This document shows, piece by piece, positions 1 to 12,360 of a DNA stretch of 64,000 nucleotides. Both the position numbers and the translations under genes were made by a program. This DNA comes from Otis tarda (taxonomy: Eukaryota > Chordata > Aves > Otidiformes > Otididae), in assembly GCA_026413225.1 (NCBI GenBank), contig CM048552.1, positions 196,305,553 to 196,369,552 on the forward strand. The letters run 5' to 3'. Every line of letters starts with the position of its first letter. Position 1 is the first letter of the stretch. Under the pieces are notes generated by a model, which saw only the letters and a list, made by a program, of their open reading frames with translations, searched no databases and was not told the origin of the DNA.

Positions 1-247
1 AAAATATCTGAGGGGTTTAAAGAAAAGATTGGTCAACATCTGTGTATGTTCACTCTGTGTATTACCAAACATCAGTTAGATCAATGTTGCAGTGCTGTGC
101 TAATGTCTGGAATTCACATTAAAGTGGTGTCAGGAAGCCTGGAGTTGGAACAGTATTGATGGTAAAAGGATATAGGTCATTTGGACCAGAAGACTCAGAT
201 TTGCCATGCTAGTAAAGTTAATGGAAATCAATAAGGGAGCAATTACC

Positions 248-270
248 AAAAAAAAAAAAAAAAAAAAAAA
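248..270. repeat. Poly-A run, 23 bases
   Basis: An uninterrupted run of 23 A. A run this long can be the tail of a retrocopy, but the upstream sequence shows no AATAAA signal close by and no gene-like sequence. CR1, the main avian LINE, does not leave poly-A tails. The simplest reading is a homopolymer microsatellite. Confidence 0.85.
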
Positions 271-3200
271 TTAAGAAAGCATTATAAAAAGGCAGAAAGG
301 AGGGATGTAAACTGAGGTATGAATACTAAAAGTAAGCTTCATTTTTCTTACCATGGCTTATAATAACCTGGATTTTTTTTCAAGGCCTCACAGAAAGGAA
401 AGTATTTACAAACATCTGTTTTGATCTCAGTCTAGCATTGATTACAGTGGATTTCAGTCTTGTTTGAAAACGATCCAAGGAATAAGATTCCTATTCTGTC
501 TCAGAACTCATCCCCTTCATCCTCCTGATAATTTCATCCCTTTAAAAATACCTTCCAATCTGTACATCAGTTTTTGATAAAATCTGCTCATACAGGATGC
601 AGTGGCACAGGAGACCTGCTAGAGGGGCACAGCGCCTACCTAGGTGATATGATAGCTCCGTACTGATTTTTAAAAGCAGATACTGAGGGGGATGGGGAGT
701 GGAAAAGAAATCAGGAAATAAAGAAATATAAATGTCAAAATACAGCCAGATGTGTTAAGTGAGATATAGTCAGAGCTTGACTTAAACTGAGTCTCATTGT
801 TCCATATTCCTAACATGTTCTTCACTCCTCTCCCAGATTCCACAGACTCCTTTCCAATACCAAGCATCACTGTTTATCACTAGCTTTAGCGAAGACCTTT
901 TCATAGAGTTTTCAGTGTAGCGCAATTTTTCTTTCTATGAGAAACTCTGACTGACGCTTTACTAAAGCCACCATCAAATATAGCCTCACTATCTCCTAAT
1001 TTTGTTTTTATCGGAAAATGAAAGCATTTGGCTTGACTCATAAGATGTACTTGTTTTGAATCTATTTTACTTATGGTATTTATTGTTGCTCTCCTCAAGA
1101 AACTGAGTTGAGAGCTTTCTGTTCTTCAGTTCACTGGAAGATTTGCCTCATTAGAGGCTATGTATGGAGTCATCTAAAATCCATTAGCCATCTGAAAGTT
1201 AAGGCTTTTGCCTAGACCAGTTGTCTATACTCACCCAATAGCCAAAGGATGACTGATTCCTTGTACCTTAAACACAAGGATGTATATCCTTGAACTCGCA
1301 TCCCAAGATGTCCTTTGTGCGTCTATAGTGCATCTATAGCAGCTTAGATTAGAGATGGCGTTTTTAAATAGCAACACTTCAGTGAAATGTATCCCACTGT
1401 GAAGAGCCTAAGCTAAGATAGTATAGCATTACTTAGTTTCAAACATGATGTAGTAGATTTATCGCAGTACATGTACAGTATATATATACGTGGAGCTCCT
1501 AGAGCACACTAGTTGCACAGTCACCCTCCTCACTGTCAAAAACATGGAAGGACATTTAGGAGATGTCTATATTAGCAAGTCATTAGGACCAGCAGGAGAG
1601 GATCTGCAGCAAAATAGTTGTTGAGGACATAGCAGCCATGTCATAGCATCTTTACGTCAGATCACTTCTGGTCTGTTTCCATGAAGTAAACACCTATCTG
1701 TAGCTGAAGGGCATTTGGAGCACAGGTTCTGGTTTAGTTTCACCCAAAATAAGTCAGGACTGCTTAGCAATGTGAAGCAAAACACCATGAAAGGGAACAA
1801 ACTGAACAGCAAATGAGGACACTCAGAATGGTGAATTCAATAGCTCACTTCTGGTCTGAACTGAAATGCTAATATACATGCACTGTTGTGCACAGCAAAG
1901 CATTAATATGAAGCAATCAGTGCAATGTGAGAGATCACCATTTCACTGAGCAGCAATTCCTGCAGCTACAAGATGTGGGGCTGTGGGTGAGGGACAGACC
2001 CAGGGGCTACTCAAACAAAGCAACCAAGAGAGCAGATATTGTACCTGTGGCTACCACCTTAGGCCTCCCCTCACTAACAAAACCACGACACTAATGCCAA
2101 ATGCATTATTTTCATATGCCTCAGAACTGACCTCAGTTCTCTGACTTTATTGTACGATTTCCATTAACTTGTTGTACATATGATACAACCACAAGGCCCA
2201 AAGATTTTGGGCAGAACAAGGACTGCTGTATACTGTCTCTACAGTTCTGACAGTGTTGTTCTGGACGAATGTAAGAATAAAAGCACTATTTGATTGTCCT
2301 GGGGCAGGAGAAGGGACAAGTATCTGTAAATTAGTAAATAATATTAATTTAACTGGGTGGAGGGGTGCTTGCTTCCATCATTTCAACTTGTTCATATAGT
2401 CTTTAAGGCAGAGATGAAAGATGAGTGTGATAAAATAGAAAGATCTTATAGCAAGCAAGCAGTGCTGTTAATATAAATGTAAGCTCTATTCTGGAATACA
2501 AAGATCTGCCATAATTGTCAAGGTTACTTGAGAAGGTGCATATGCTCCGATGCACAACAAAGGGCTTAAATGATTCATTGGAGGGCCAAAATAGCAGAAG
2601 ACTAGAGGAGTGTCTTAGTTTACACCTAGAAGTTATTTTCCATCCAGCACACAGACACATCTGGGCAGCCTTTTGTAGCCAATTTAATAAAAGATGCTTT
2701 ATGATAGAGCACATGCCAAAAGCAGAGTTTGTCCAGTCGTCTGCACATACCAGCTCATGCAAAGACAAGTGGACACACACTTCGCTACGTGAGAGCAAGA
2801 TATAACTAGCATTACTGAAGAAAGTATCTGTCAAACATTAACCAGAACTTCCAGAAACAGCCTGTATTTATCTCACAACCTAATATGGATCATATAGCAG
2901 CCAATATACCATCAAAGATTCTAAACCAAATAAATGCACAGCTTACCTGCAGAAGACTTTCCTCTGGTTTTATTATCACTTATAACGGAACCTGTGTTTC
3001 AAGAGCAGAGAAAGATGGCTAATTCATGTGTGTTGTGTTCTGCATACTGTCCTAACCTGCCACTGCACACACTTCCTTGAGAATGATGCTATTGTTATTA
3101 TTTAATACTAATATTGTTAAATGTCTTGGCACAGGCTTACACAATCTGCTCTTATTTCAGTCACTCAACAAAGGCTTGTAAAACAGCTGCAAGAGGAAGC

Positions 3201-3523
3201 AATTGACAGATTAAAACTGAAGTGCCAACTTAATGTATTTTGATATTTTCCAGGCAGAAAAGTCTGGTAGAGCAGCAGAGAGCCCCCAGTTGAACACAGG
3301 TTCTTAAGCAAAGGAAAAGACACAATGGAAATTCAGGGACATGCATCCCAGTCCACAGCCTTTCTGGAGACCACACACACTATCACTAACAAGTTTTGCT
3401 GACAGGTATTAAGAAAAAGGGCATTGTTAGCAGCAAGGTGTGCCTTCCTCTCGATTGGTTCATTTTTCCCATAAGGAGTAAGCAAGGTTGCTGGTTATTT
3501 CCCAGAGGACACTGGGACTATAG

Positions 3524-3548
3524 CCCACCCACCACCCCACCACCCCCC
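3524..3548 (-). other. C-rich tract, G-quadruplex candidate on the minus strand
   Basis: Four C runs of 3, 3, 4 and 6 bases are separated by A or ACCA. The minus strand therefore has four G runs of at least three with loops of 1 to 4 bases, which fits the usual quadruplex pattern. No gene or promoter signal is visible nearby, so a regulatory role is not implied. Confidence 0.6.
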
Positions 3549-4120
3549 AACTAAATAAAACCTGAACATTAGTAAGGGTGAGATTCAGGTGATCAAAGGC
3601 AGATATGAGCTAGCATTTCTTTGCGGGTGAATCCACGGTACCCATGCTCAGTCACCGACCTACCGCAGCCCTCTGAGCGACTATAGAGAAATCACTTAGT
3701 ATGGTATTCATCTTATCCAAATTTAGACTCCTACAATATAAACATCTACATAGGAGCTACCTTTGTAGTCAACAGAGAGAAATAGATACTTGTAGGGTGC
3801 AGTTAATCTCATCCTGAAGAAGACATCTCCCAGATGATTTATGCGTTAAAAGTACCTGGTTTTCCCTGACTATAAGGAGAGTCTGAGGTGATTTTTGCCA
3901 TATGGACACCTCAGATACGGACAAATAATATATCTAGCAGAGCCATAAAGCCATTGATATTCCACACAGCCTGCAGTTAGTGTAAATGTTTGGTCAATAA
4001 TAACTCGAGCTGAACTCAGACAGTTGACCTAGAGGTGAATGGCTCTATATTCCATTACTAAGCCTCTGAATCATCCAGTGTCTCTTTTCTTTTTAAATAA
4101 AGTCTCTCCCTGGGTTTTAG

Positions 4121-4219
4121 ATGTCACTTAATGGAATGTGGATATTAAATGTATGTAAATCCATAGCATTTTTGGATAGAGCTGCATTCCACTATGTCCC
4201 ATTATAAACACTATCCCAT
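4121..4219 (+). repeat. Local direct repeat, copy A
   Basis: This segment shares a clear core with 4758..4847 in the same orientation: TAATGGAATGTGGATA is identical, followed by a matching 'gtaaatcca.agca' block. A weaker match then runs as far as 'aaacactatcccat' here against 'aaacatcatcccac' there. The copies are about 640 bp apart. They are either an old local duplication or two copies of an unrecognised dispersed repeat. No open frame is shared. Confidence 0.6.
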
Positions 4220-4757
4220 CCTCCTCTTTGGAGCTGTCAATCTGTCATGCAGAGGAGCCAGTGCGCTCCCGAGGCAAATCCTTGTACTTTCAAGGGGACT
4301 GCTGTTGCCAAAAAGAAAGTTCCCAATGAAAATAGTTCTTGTGTGGAGACTATCAGAGAGACTCTCTTAAGCCATGTTTTTTATATCCTGGGATGACAGG
4401 AATTCCTTTACCAAAAGTAGTGCAGCTTGTTTTTTCTTCCAGAATGTTCATTTCCATTTTGTTCCTATTCCTGTCCTCAGAGGTCTCATTCTGTTTCATG
4501 CAAGTATCTTCTATCATCTTCACTTTTGCTTCCTGTTATTTTTCTGCACATTTTTTGTACAGTTTTTATTGGATTTTCAACTTCAATTAGAAAATATGGT
4601 CAGTTTTTTGTAAAACAATTGTTGTTGCGCTTTTGTCTTCAACCTAGCAGTAAACTGTCAGGACAGAATATTGTTTTTATTAATTTCTTTTTAAAGATAT
4701 TCATGCAGCTATATGTTCCCTCAAACTCCAAATGCCAGGCACTATGTTACTTCACAG

Positions 4758-4847
4758 ACATCATTTAATGGAATGTGGATAATAAACTCTGGTAAATCCA
4801 CAGCACCTGGATGTTGAGTTGCTTTGCACTTCAAACATCATCCCACT
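4758..4847 (+). repeat. Local direct repeat, copy B
   Basis: Partner of 4121..4219. The strongest identity lies in the first 45 bases, with one short gap in the alignment. Flanking sequence outside the pair does not match clearly, so the duplicated unit seems to be about 90 to 100 bp long. Divergence outside the core argues that the duplication is old. Confidence 0.6.
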
Positions 4848-4992
4848 GTAGTACACAACCCCTGTTCGTGTGACATGAGCTGGATAACCATCTCCACCAG
4901 TATCTGACCAAGAGATCTATAACTCCATCTTCTTAGATGGCTGGTTCAGTGGTCCACTTCAGATGAAGTAGTTAGCCACATTCAAGAAAATT

Positions 4993-5438
4993 CTTAGAAT
5001 CATAGTATTGTTAGGGTTGGAAGGGACTTTTAAAGGTCATCTAGTCCAACCCCCCTGCAAGGAGCAGGGACATCTTCAATGAGATCAGGTTGCTCAGAGC
5101 CTCATGTAACCTGACCTTGAATGTATCCAGGGATGGGGCATCCACCACCTCTCTGGTTAACCTGTTCCAGTGTTCCACTACCATCATCGGAAAAAAAAAT
5201 TTCCTTATATCAAGTCTGAATCTACCTCCCTCTATTTTGAAACCATTACTCCTTGTCCTGTCACAACAGGCCCTGCTGAAGTGTTTCTCCCCGTCTTTCC
5301 TGTAGGCCCCCTTTAGGTACTGGAAGACTGCTATAAGGTCTCCCCAGAGCCTCTTCTTCTCCAGGCTGAACAGCCCCAACTCTCTCAGCTTGTCCTCATA
5401 GGAGAGGTGCTCCAGCTCTCTTATCATCTTCTCAAGCA
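4993..5438 (-). mobile_element. CR1 LINE, 3' end, 5'-truncated, well preserved
   Basis: Read on the minus strand this is the last part of CR1 ORF2 plus the 3' end. The encoded peptide runs [20 protein letters not shown], then [37 protein letters not shown] and [18 protein letters not shown], which is the C-terminal signature of avian CR1 after the reverse transcriptase core. The frame is open over about 140 codons, unusual for a CR1 relic and a sign of a fairly young insertion. The 3' end shows the usual 'ttggactagatgac' and 'ccttccaaccctaac' blocks and a short tail (aatcatagtat on the plus strand). The 5' end is lost near 5438, the usual result of incomplete reverse transcription. It resembles the copy at 14184..14710 closely enough to suggest the same or sister subfamilies. 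Confidence 0.95.
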
Positions 5439-7054
5439 TATTTTTTTTTAAAGAAGGTGCATGACACACTGCCCTTTCTGAGGTTGTCTCTGGACTTCTG
5501 CAGAGAAGGCTGTGTAGCCTAGACTGTGCCTAGAACATGATGTTCCTCTTCTTCTGAGGACCAGATGTCATCTGAAAGATTACACAAATAAATACTGATC
5601 TATTTTATCCTGTGTTTATACTGTAAATTCCTGTATACATCTTTAGTAGACTAAATGTGGTCAGTGACAGCCATTCTTCAGATGTACCTATACTCCATCT
5701 TCAAGGTTTTCGGTGATTACTTGAATTATACAGAAACCAGCAGCTCGAGCAGCTGATTCCTGCAAACCTGAAATAAGAGTACAATGCAGACAGGGAAAAT
5801 GGTGCTTTGAAGATGCCTCCAGGCATGTCTCTGAAGTGCAGAGTTTGCCTAGACAGTTACTTCCAATTAGACAATTACCTTCTACATACCTGAAGTTATG
5901 TGAGAAGAATCATCACTTTATGGCTAAAATGCACCTTTAGATCTAATCTTAACAAATATAGACTAATTCTTGGTTTCTCCCCACTTGCTTCCATGGGAAA
6001 TGCAGACACATTCAGGACTACAGCAAGTTTGAAATTTGTCCTCCATCTTTCCAATGCAGTACTGACATTCATGTAGTGCAAAGCTTGGAGATTGGAACAA
6101 GGGCTTTTTTTCCTTGAGCTTGTATTTGAAGCATGTCAAGCAAGTCTCCAAATGCAGGCCCCATCTGGTAAACTTGTTTTTCTATCCCTCTGACATAGAT
6201 CCCTAAAGCAATTTTACACAGGTGGACAATTTCAGTCAAATTTGAGAGATAATTCATAACTATTAAATCCTTACACAATCCACACAAGTGGAGGTTCCAG
6301 GTAGAGGACAGAGGCCTTCTTACTGCCTTTACAGGAGGAAAGAGTAGAAAAAAACACATCTTATTTAACATCAAGGTCTTTAGACAAGTAACTGTCTAGA
6401 TCCACCCAGATCCTCTTGCTGGACCACACTGGTGCAAGCTGGAGTCCTGCTGCTTGTCCATCCAGTTATGGGACTTGCTGGGGTGAGCCAGTCACCCAGC
6501 CCTCACATTCTTGCTCCCTTTCTGGGAAAGCTGTGGAGCAATGGACTGGTCTCTGCTGCGTGTCACTAGGGTGTGGGAGTCAGAGTGCCACCATGCTATG
6601 CAACTCAGCCCAGAAACACAGGAGGCTTTGCACATCCAGTAGGATGGCTGCTGTCTCTCTGAGATTAAACCATAGGAAATGAGATTGTCTTGTTCCTCTG
6701 CTCACAGGACTACTTGGTTTTTTCATATTACAGGCATTCACGAGTGAGTGAAAGGTAAAGAGTTTCCAGGAGAAGCCAAAGGGTCTAGGATTTTTCAGCT
6801 GAAAATCACCAGGGAGGAAAATAATATATAAAGCATACAGAACTGAAACAGGAATTGACAGAAATGGCTGTACAACAAAGCTAGGCGCAAAGAAAGTATG
6901 CTCCAGAAAAACATGAAAAAGGAAAACTAAGTTAAAACTAAATGTAGCTATGCTTTTCAATGGGTGTTGTGTATATGTCTTGCTTAGTTGGCTTCTAAGA
7001 CATGCACAGAAGTCAAACTCCTAGTACTCTGTTAGATCTATCACTACATCTTCA
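5439..7054. other. Unique non-coding DNA, no gene seen
   Basis: No recognisable gene or element. The part near 6.4 to 6.7 kb is somewhat richer in G and C and carries short overlapping open frames on both strands (for example 6580..6960 minus), none with a domain-like pattern. Confidence 0.55.
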
Positions 7055-7200
7055 TACATTTCTTGTGGAGCTTCCCTCCTTGGAGATATTCAAAAGCCAT
7101 CTCAACAGAGTCCTGGCAAATAGTTTTAGGTGGCCCTGCTTGAGCAGGAAAGTTCGACCAGATGACCTCCACAGGTGCCTCAACCATTCTGTGATATATA
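7055..7200 (+). mobile_element. CR1 LINE 3' tail fragment
   Basis: The sequence reads through the CR1 ORF2 end ('cttccctccttggagatattcaaaagcc', peptide LPSLEIFKSHL) and on through 'ggtggccctgcttgagcagg', 'accagatgacctcca' and 'aaccattctgtgatat'. This is a 3' end of a CR1 type whose tail reads ATTCTGTGAT rather than ATTCTATGAT, as in older CR1 subfamilies. About 145 bp survive and the 5' end is truncated. Confidence 0.9.
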
Positions 7201-7323
7201 TTTGGAATGAATTTGTTTCTAAGTACACAATATAAATAGCAGAAAACAATTCAGAGCACTGGACATCAGGACAAACACTGTTTTCGGCATTCATGACTGT
7301 TACTGCGTATAAAAGTTAAACCA

Positions 7324-7403
7324 GACCTTATATAGATATAAATGTAAATACATATGTATAAACATGGGGGGTACATACGTATATGTATACATATATAAAT
7401 GCA
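7324..7403. repeat. TA- and ACATAT-rich simple sequence
   Basis: A run of TATA, ATAC and CATATG steps such as 'tacgtatatgtatacatata', interrupted by a G block in 'aacatggggggtac'. It is partly self-complementary and could extrude short hairpins. This is a decayed dinucleotide-type microsatellite with no coding sense. Confidence 0.6.
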
Positions 7404-9335
7404 ACTGTACATGTCTAGAAGTCACCAAGAAAATTGTTACATCTGGCTTTTACAAACAGTTAAGGTTAACTTAGCTATTTTCAATGGCCTGATTTTTTTT
7501 CAATTCCCGTCTTCCCAGTGGAAAGCACTTCTGTGGACTTCAATAGAGATACTTATCTGAATCGTGTTATTCAACATATATGTCAACTATTACTAGGGAA
7601 AGTTTGCAGGAAAGATGAAAGGAGTCTTCAGTACACTGAAATCTCTCACACTTATTCTCCCAAAATCTAGTCTCTAGATTTCATGACACAAAACTAAGAA
7701 AAAGAAACAGAAAAATATAAAGTGGCCTTTGAACACTTTGGTTTTTTTTTTATGTAAGAGGTCTGCAAACTTGATATTTTATTCTCGTAGCAGATTTTGT
7801 ACTAAAGTTGAATTGTCACATGGTAAGGTAGGCGCATCTTCCATTCCTGAATGCAGGTTTTCCCTAATAGACTTGTCCAGAAACAGATCATGGCCTAGGA
7901 AAGGTGTAGCATTAATTCACTCTGGAGGCAACACTTCTGTTCAGATTCTCAGTTTTGCTCTTCTTCTTAGAGCAGTTTGCAATAGATTAAATGTTTTTAT
8001 ATCCACTTGGAAGGGCTAACATCTGTCTTCATGCTGACAATGTAGAATGAAGATTGAATGGCCAGAAGTTTACAAGCTAAGCTCACAATTCCCTTAAGCA
8101 ACTTTCTGTAGCTCTACTTTCAATTTCTTCTTAAGATCCTGAATAAGGCACAAGAAATGAAAATATGCTATCCAGCCTAGAAATCTAGCCACAGCAGTCT
8201 CTCACTGTGGGCAAGAGGAGTGACACTGATTGAAGTGTCCAGTGATGATTTTATTGGATTTTTTAATTTCTAGAAGGCAGTTCTGGCTTGTACTGCATAT
8301 TCGATAGGCCATTGTATTAAATCCTGTGGCATGCAGCTACTGATTTTTGAAAGGTTCCACAAATTTATTGATTTTTTCCAATTGTGAAGTTTCTGTATGT
8401 GTGCACTTCCAGAGAAAGACTTGAATAAATCAATTGAAAATATGGTAAAACTTCCAATAAAGATCAGAGAGCAAATTAGGTGCTCTTGAAATTTAGCAGT
8501 TCTCATTACAAATCACTTGAGGGGAAAAAAAAATTAAACCCATACAAATCTCACAGGTTCAGAACATCTGAAATTAACCTAAACACCATTGATGTTTCTG
8601 AGATTTTGTTTAGAAACTCCAAATTATTAATGTTTCACATTTCTTTGTGATTAAATTATAGACACTACATCATAGTTTCATCTTGTTTTACTAAACACAA
8701 GTTGACAATTTTGCCAGACAGCAAAGCAGGAAAGCAATGAATTTGTGAATGGAAAATGCTGCAATGTGAAGAAAGGTCTACTTTCACTCAGCAGTTTGGG
8801 CAGGACTCCTTCTTCACCGGTTACTCAGGCAAAGTAAAAAAAAAAAAAACAAAAGTGAGATCAATGAATTCTGAATGTCCTCAATCCTTTTTACTACTCT
8901 CACATGTTTTTCACTTACATTCAGTGAAATGTGGTGCCTGGAAAAGGGAAATTTGAATATGCAGTATTTTAAACCAAGCAGAGTGCAGCCAGTTCAATTC
9001 AAAATTTGTGATGTAAAGAACCGAAACACTACTTTACACTAGAGCTCAAGCATTGATATTACACACAGGAGCTTTCTGTGGAATTAAGACATGTCAGAGG
9101 GACCCATCCTGTTATTATGTGATATCCCTGCCATATTCAATTTTCCTCTTCTTCCATAAACTCTGTATTTACTATAGATTGCAGTGAGTAAACATAACCA
9201 TATGATGAGCAAAGTAGATACAACAGCAGAATCTTGTCATGTCATGAATTTTGGAAAACACTGTTTCTTGTTTTTTTGTAACCAAGCTACCTCCTTTTTT
9301 CCTCTTCAAGGGAGTATTCATTTTCACAAGTAAGG
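7404..9335. other. Unique non-coding DNA, no gene seen
   Basis: No recognisable gene or element. Open frames here are short (at most about 96 codons at 7729..8019 plus) and lack any family signature. There is one short A run near 8.84 kb. Confidence 0.55.
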
Positions 9336-9545
9336 GTTTTGCTGGATGCGCAAAGAGTGACAGAAAAGTATGCCTGGAAGGGACCTCGGGGGAACGGCAT
9401 AATCCTAACCCCGGTGTCTAGTATATATAAACTATCCCTAGCTATGCCTGGAAGGGTTTTATTTGACTTGTTTTGAAAACATGCATTGAACATGGTTCCA
9501 TGTTACCCTGGGTAGCTTCTGCCAATGCTTCAGCAGCATAACAGT
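9336..9545 (-). mobile_element. Ancient CR1-like LINE 3' fragment
   Basis: The plus strand reads 'tggaagggacctcgggggaac', then 'ctatccctagctatgcctgg', 'tttgacttgttttgaaaaca', and later 'accctgggtagcttctgcca' and 'atgcttcagcagc'. Block by block this follows the antisense of an old CR1 3' region: a segment like 'tggaagggacc', then one like 'tctaacctgttcttaaaaac', then one like 'ccctgggtaacctgttcca.tgcttcac'. Divergence is high, so the assignment rests on the order of blocks rather than on close identity. Confidence 0.55.
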
Positions 9546-10828
9546 TAAAAAAAAAATCAATCACAAAGAAGAATGTATAGCAATATTAGGAGACTGATGC
9601 CAAATCCTCCTCAGCCTTACAGGTCCTTTCTTCTTCTCATTCTTGTTGATCTCTTCCAGATTCTCTTCAATTTCTCTGAGTCATTCCCAAAAGGTAATTG
9701 CTCCAGTGTACTATGCCTTGGGTACTGGGACAGATACCAGGTATCCACCAAAACCTCGCTGAATGGAGTAGCTGCTTTTTGCATCTTCCTCACAGCAGCC
9801 TGATAGTGCTTCCCAGAATAAGATTTACTGTTTCTGCATTACCTTCACATTGCTGACTCATTCCACATTCCCCTTTTCTGCTGTATTGCTGCCCCATGGC
9901 CTTTTATATTTCCCCTTTCGAGCAGTAAGTGTAAAATACAGGTCTTAACTGTATTGATCATCTCACTGATTTTGGATCATCTACTTAATTTATTAAAGTC
10001 GCTTCAAATTCTGATTATGCCCTTGAAAATGCTTGCAATGCCTTCAGCAAATGTATCAGTTCCTTCGCTATACCACAAGCCAAGATGTTGGCAAAAACTT
10101 CTCTCCACTCCCCCACTCCTCTGAGACTGCACTTGCAACCACACCTCACCAGCGAACTGCTGATGCCTTTGAAAGCCTTGAAATTTTTGAAAGCAACATT
10201 TCAAACAGCTGCTTAATCAGTTTAGGTTGACAATTCCAGGCTTGTTTCCTCAGCGTTGCAGGAGACCTGGGTGGGATAAGTATGTCTAAAGCAGAGAGAT
10301 ATCCCATACACTGGTTTCCTCTTATTCACTAAATCAAATGCTCTCAGAGAAAGAACTGAGATTGATTTGACACGGCATATTCTTGGCATGCTTATTTTGG
10401 CTATTTCGACTCTTTAGGATCTTCCTGCAGCTCATCTATTGCTTATTTAATAAACAAATTCAGAACCTTCCCAGGAGCTGCTATAAGGAATTGATTACAA
10501 TTTCCTGATTTTTTTTCAGAAGAACCATATTTGCAACCTTTCATGCTACTGCAGAGACACACCAAAGGTTCAGAGGTTATACAGGACTATTTATCAGGCC
10601 TTGCCAGTTTGAATACATCTATCTTCTCTTTAACATGTTCTCTTCTTATAGTTTTCCTGAGCTCCCATCTCTTCACTAAAGTTAAGCAGAACAGACATTA
10701 AATGTTTTAGACTCCTTTACACCATGTCTGTCTTGCTCTCCTTTCCTGTTACATAGGATCTGTACTGTTCTTTGTCGTCCAGACTGTTTCTAGGAACTTT
10801 TCTTGCTGCCTTTTTTCCCCGTGTGCTA
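9546..10828. other. Unique non-coding DNA, no gene seen
   Basis: No recognisable gene or element. It holds only short chance open frames. Confidence 0.55.
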
Positions 10829-11002
10829 GCTGAAATTCTGTTTTTCATGTCAGACTTTCTGCTTTTATATCCACATACCTGTGCTTTTCTTTATGCCTAT
10901 TATAATAGTGTGCCTGCTGAAATTCTGTTTTTCATGTCAGACTTTCTGCTTTTATATCCACATACCTGTGCTTTTCTTTATGCCTATTATAATAGTGTGC
11001 CT
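10829..11002 (+). repeat. Perfect tandem duplication, 2 x 87 bp
   Basis: The 87-bp unit beginning GCTGAAATTCTG and ending AATAGTGTGCCT occurs twice head to tail (10829..10915 and 10916..11002). I see no difference between the copies. The unit length is a multiple of three, so the chance open frame at 10772..11056 also repeats 29 residues, but nothing suggests that frame is translated. Perfect identity means either a very recent duplication or an assembly artefact. Confidence 0.95.
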
Positions 11003-11763
11003 CCTTTTTCACCTCAGAAGTATATAGGCATGGAAAGATTACATTTCTTCTGTTAATGGAGTCAATTACAATGAATTTTACTGATAGGGATATTAATATT
11101 ATTGATTGTGATAGACTCCTAAAATCCTTCCAGCAGTTATTTCTGAACTGCCCAAGCGAGTCATTTTGTGTGATGAGCACTTCTCTACTATTTAATTATT
11201 GCTACTCACCTTGTGAGCATGCAGTGTGACTTTTACAGAACAGCTTGATGCACAAGAAGACCCTGTGTCCAGGGTACTGTGTAAAAGCAGAATGCCTCAG
11301 GAACAGGATCTGGGGCATATTTGGAGGTGGCTGGGCAACCATCCCTTGCTCAAAGGCTGCTCCTCCTTCCTGGATCTCCTGAGGCCCCTGCTCTGCCATT
11401 GGACACAGGACTTTGCAGAGGTCCTATCTCAGGAACAACTTAAAAAGAATTTTTGTAGTTTAAATGCATCTTAGGATTTTGTTCATGACTTTTTCTTTAT
11501 TTAATGTAAAAGAAAAAGTGCAGCATTGACTGCCACTCCTTGTTTCCTTTAAGAAGAGTTACAAAAATGAACCCATTCCTAACTGCCCTGTCCTTTCTCA
11601 CATTTGGAATATAGTGTCACACTGGATAAGAAATTCTTCTTGGCTGTTCATAAGATCAAGGAACAATTTATTCCAGTCATTAAAAAAAAAAAAAAAAGAT
11701 GACTGTGCAAAAAGGACCTGCCAATATAAAAATGTCTTATTTGGGGACTTTTCACAGCCCTTT
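11003..11763. other. Unique non-coding DNA, no gene seen
   Basis: No recognisable gene or element. A run of about 15 A lies near 11.69 kb, just upstream of the CR1 tail remnant. Confidence 0.55.
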
Positions 11764-11797
11764 AGAATCACAGAATCATAGAATCATAGAATCATCT
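11764..11797 (-). mobile_element. Bare CR1 3' microsatellite tail
   Basis: The plus strand reads 'agaatcacagaatcatag' followed by further AATCATAG units. This is the antisense of the (ATTCTATG)n tail that ends CR1 elements. Sequence to the right is not CR1-like, so only the terminal repeat remains: either an extremely short 5'-truncated insertion or the remnant of a deleted one. Confidence 0.8.
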
Positions 11798-12360
11798 AGC
11801 ATTCATTATTTGAACTGAAACAGACTACCCAAAAAAACTTTACTCCAAGAAAGAGCGTAAGAAGATTTACTATTGTCAATGGAAACTTTTCTCATCTGAT
11901 TATCCTGTAAATACTCAAGAGAAATCTTTAGAAAACAGCTTTACCTGTGGTGCAGCTGGCACCAGCAATGTTGAGAAGTGGCAGAGCATGGCCTTCAACT
12001 GAGGCAATGTAAGATTTGTGAGGCCTTTTTGAACTGAGGCCTTTCTGAACCTGACAGCAAAATGAGCGATTCGTAGTGAGATCAAGGAAGAGCAGCTCAG
12101 CATTTGACAACACTCATTAGCTGATGCTTCTGAATAATTTCTCCAAGGATGGCAGAGTTTTGAAGAACACCAAGAAAGGATTTTTTGCTTTTGTCTCTAT
12201 GATTTGTTACAAGAGATAAAGGGAGACACAGTTGTGCTGAGGAGGACCTCTACTATACATGTGCTCTGTTCCTGAGACCTACGTCAAAACATGAGCTGTT
12301 TAATGGGGACTTTTAAACACTTTCAATTAATAGGAATTTTTCCCTGTTATAATTCCCTTT
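11798..12360. other. Unique non-coding DNA, no gene seen
   Basis: No recognisable gene or element. Two overlapping minus-strand frames of about 61 codons near 11.9 to 12.1 kb lack any signature. Confidence 0.5.

Larger units (their letters stand above)
1..4120. other. Unique non-coding DNA, no gene seen
   Basis: AT-rich sequence without a recognisable exon, RNA gene or transposon. The longest open frame is about 143 codons on the minus strand (2403..2834). It has no domain-like pattern, and another frame on the plus strand overlaps it, which is what chance produces. The only structured items are an A run near the left edge and a C-rich tract near 3.5 kb, both listed separately. Old repeats too decayed to read by eye could be hidden here. 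Confidence 0.6.

Noticed and set aside
248-270. Poly-A run as evidence of a processed pseudogene
   Set aside because: No gene-like body, no poly-A signal and no flanking duplication was visible.
2403-2834. 143-codon open frame on the minus strand
   Set aside because: No family signature, high in Leu/Ser/Cys as chance frames are, and overlapped by a plus-strand frame. No splice or promoter context.
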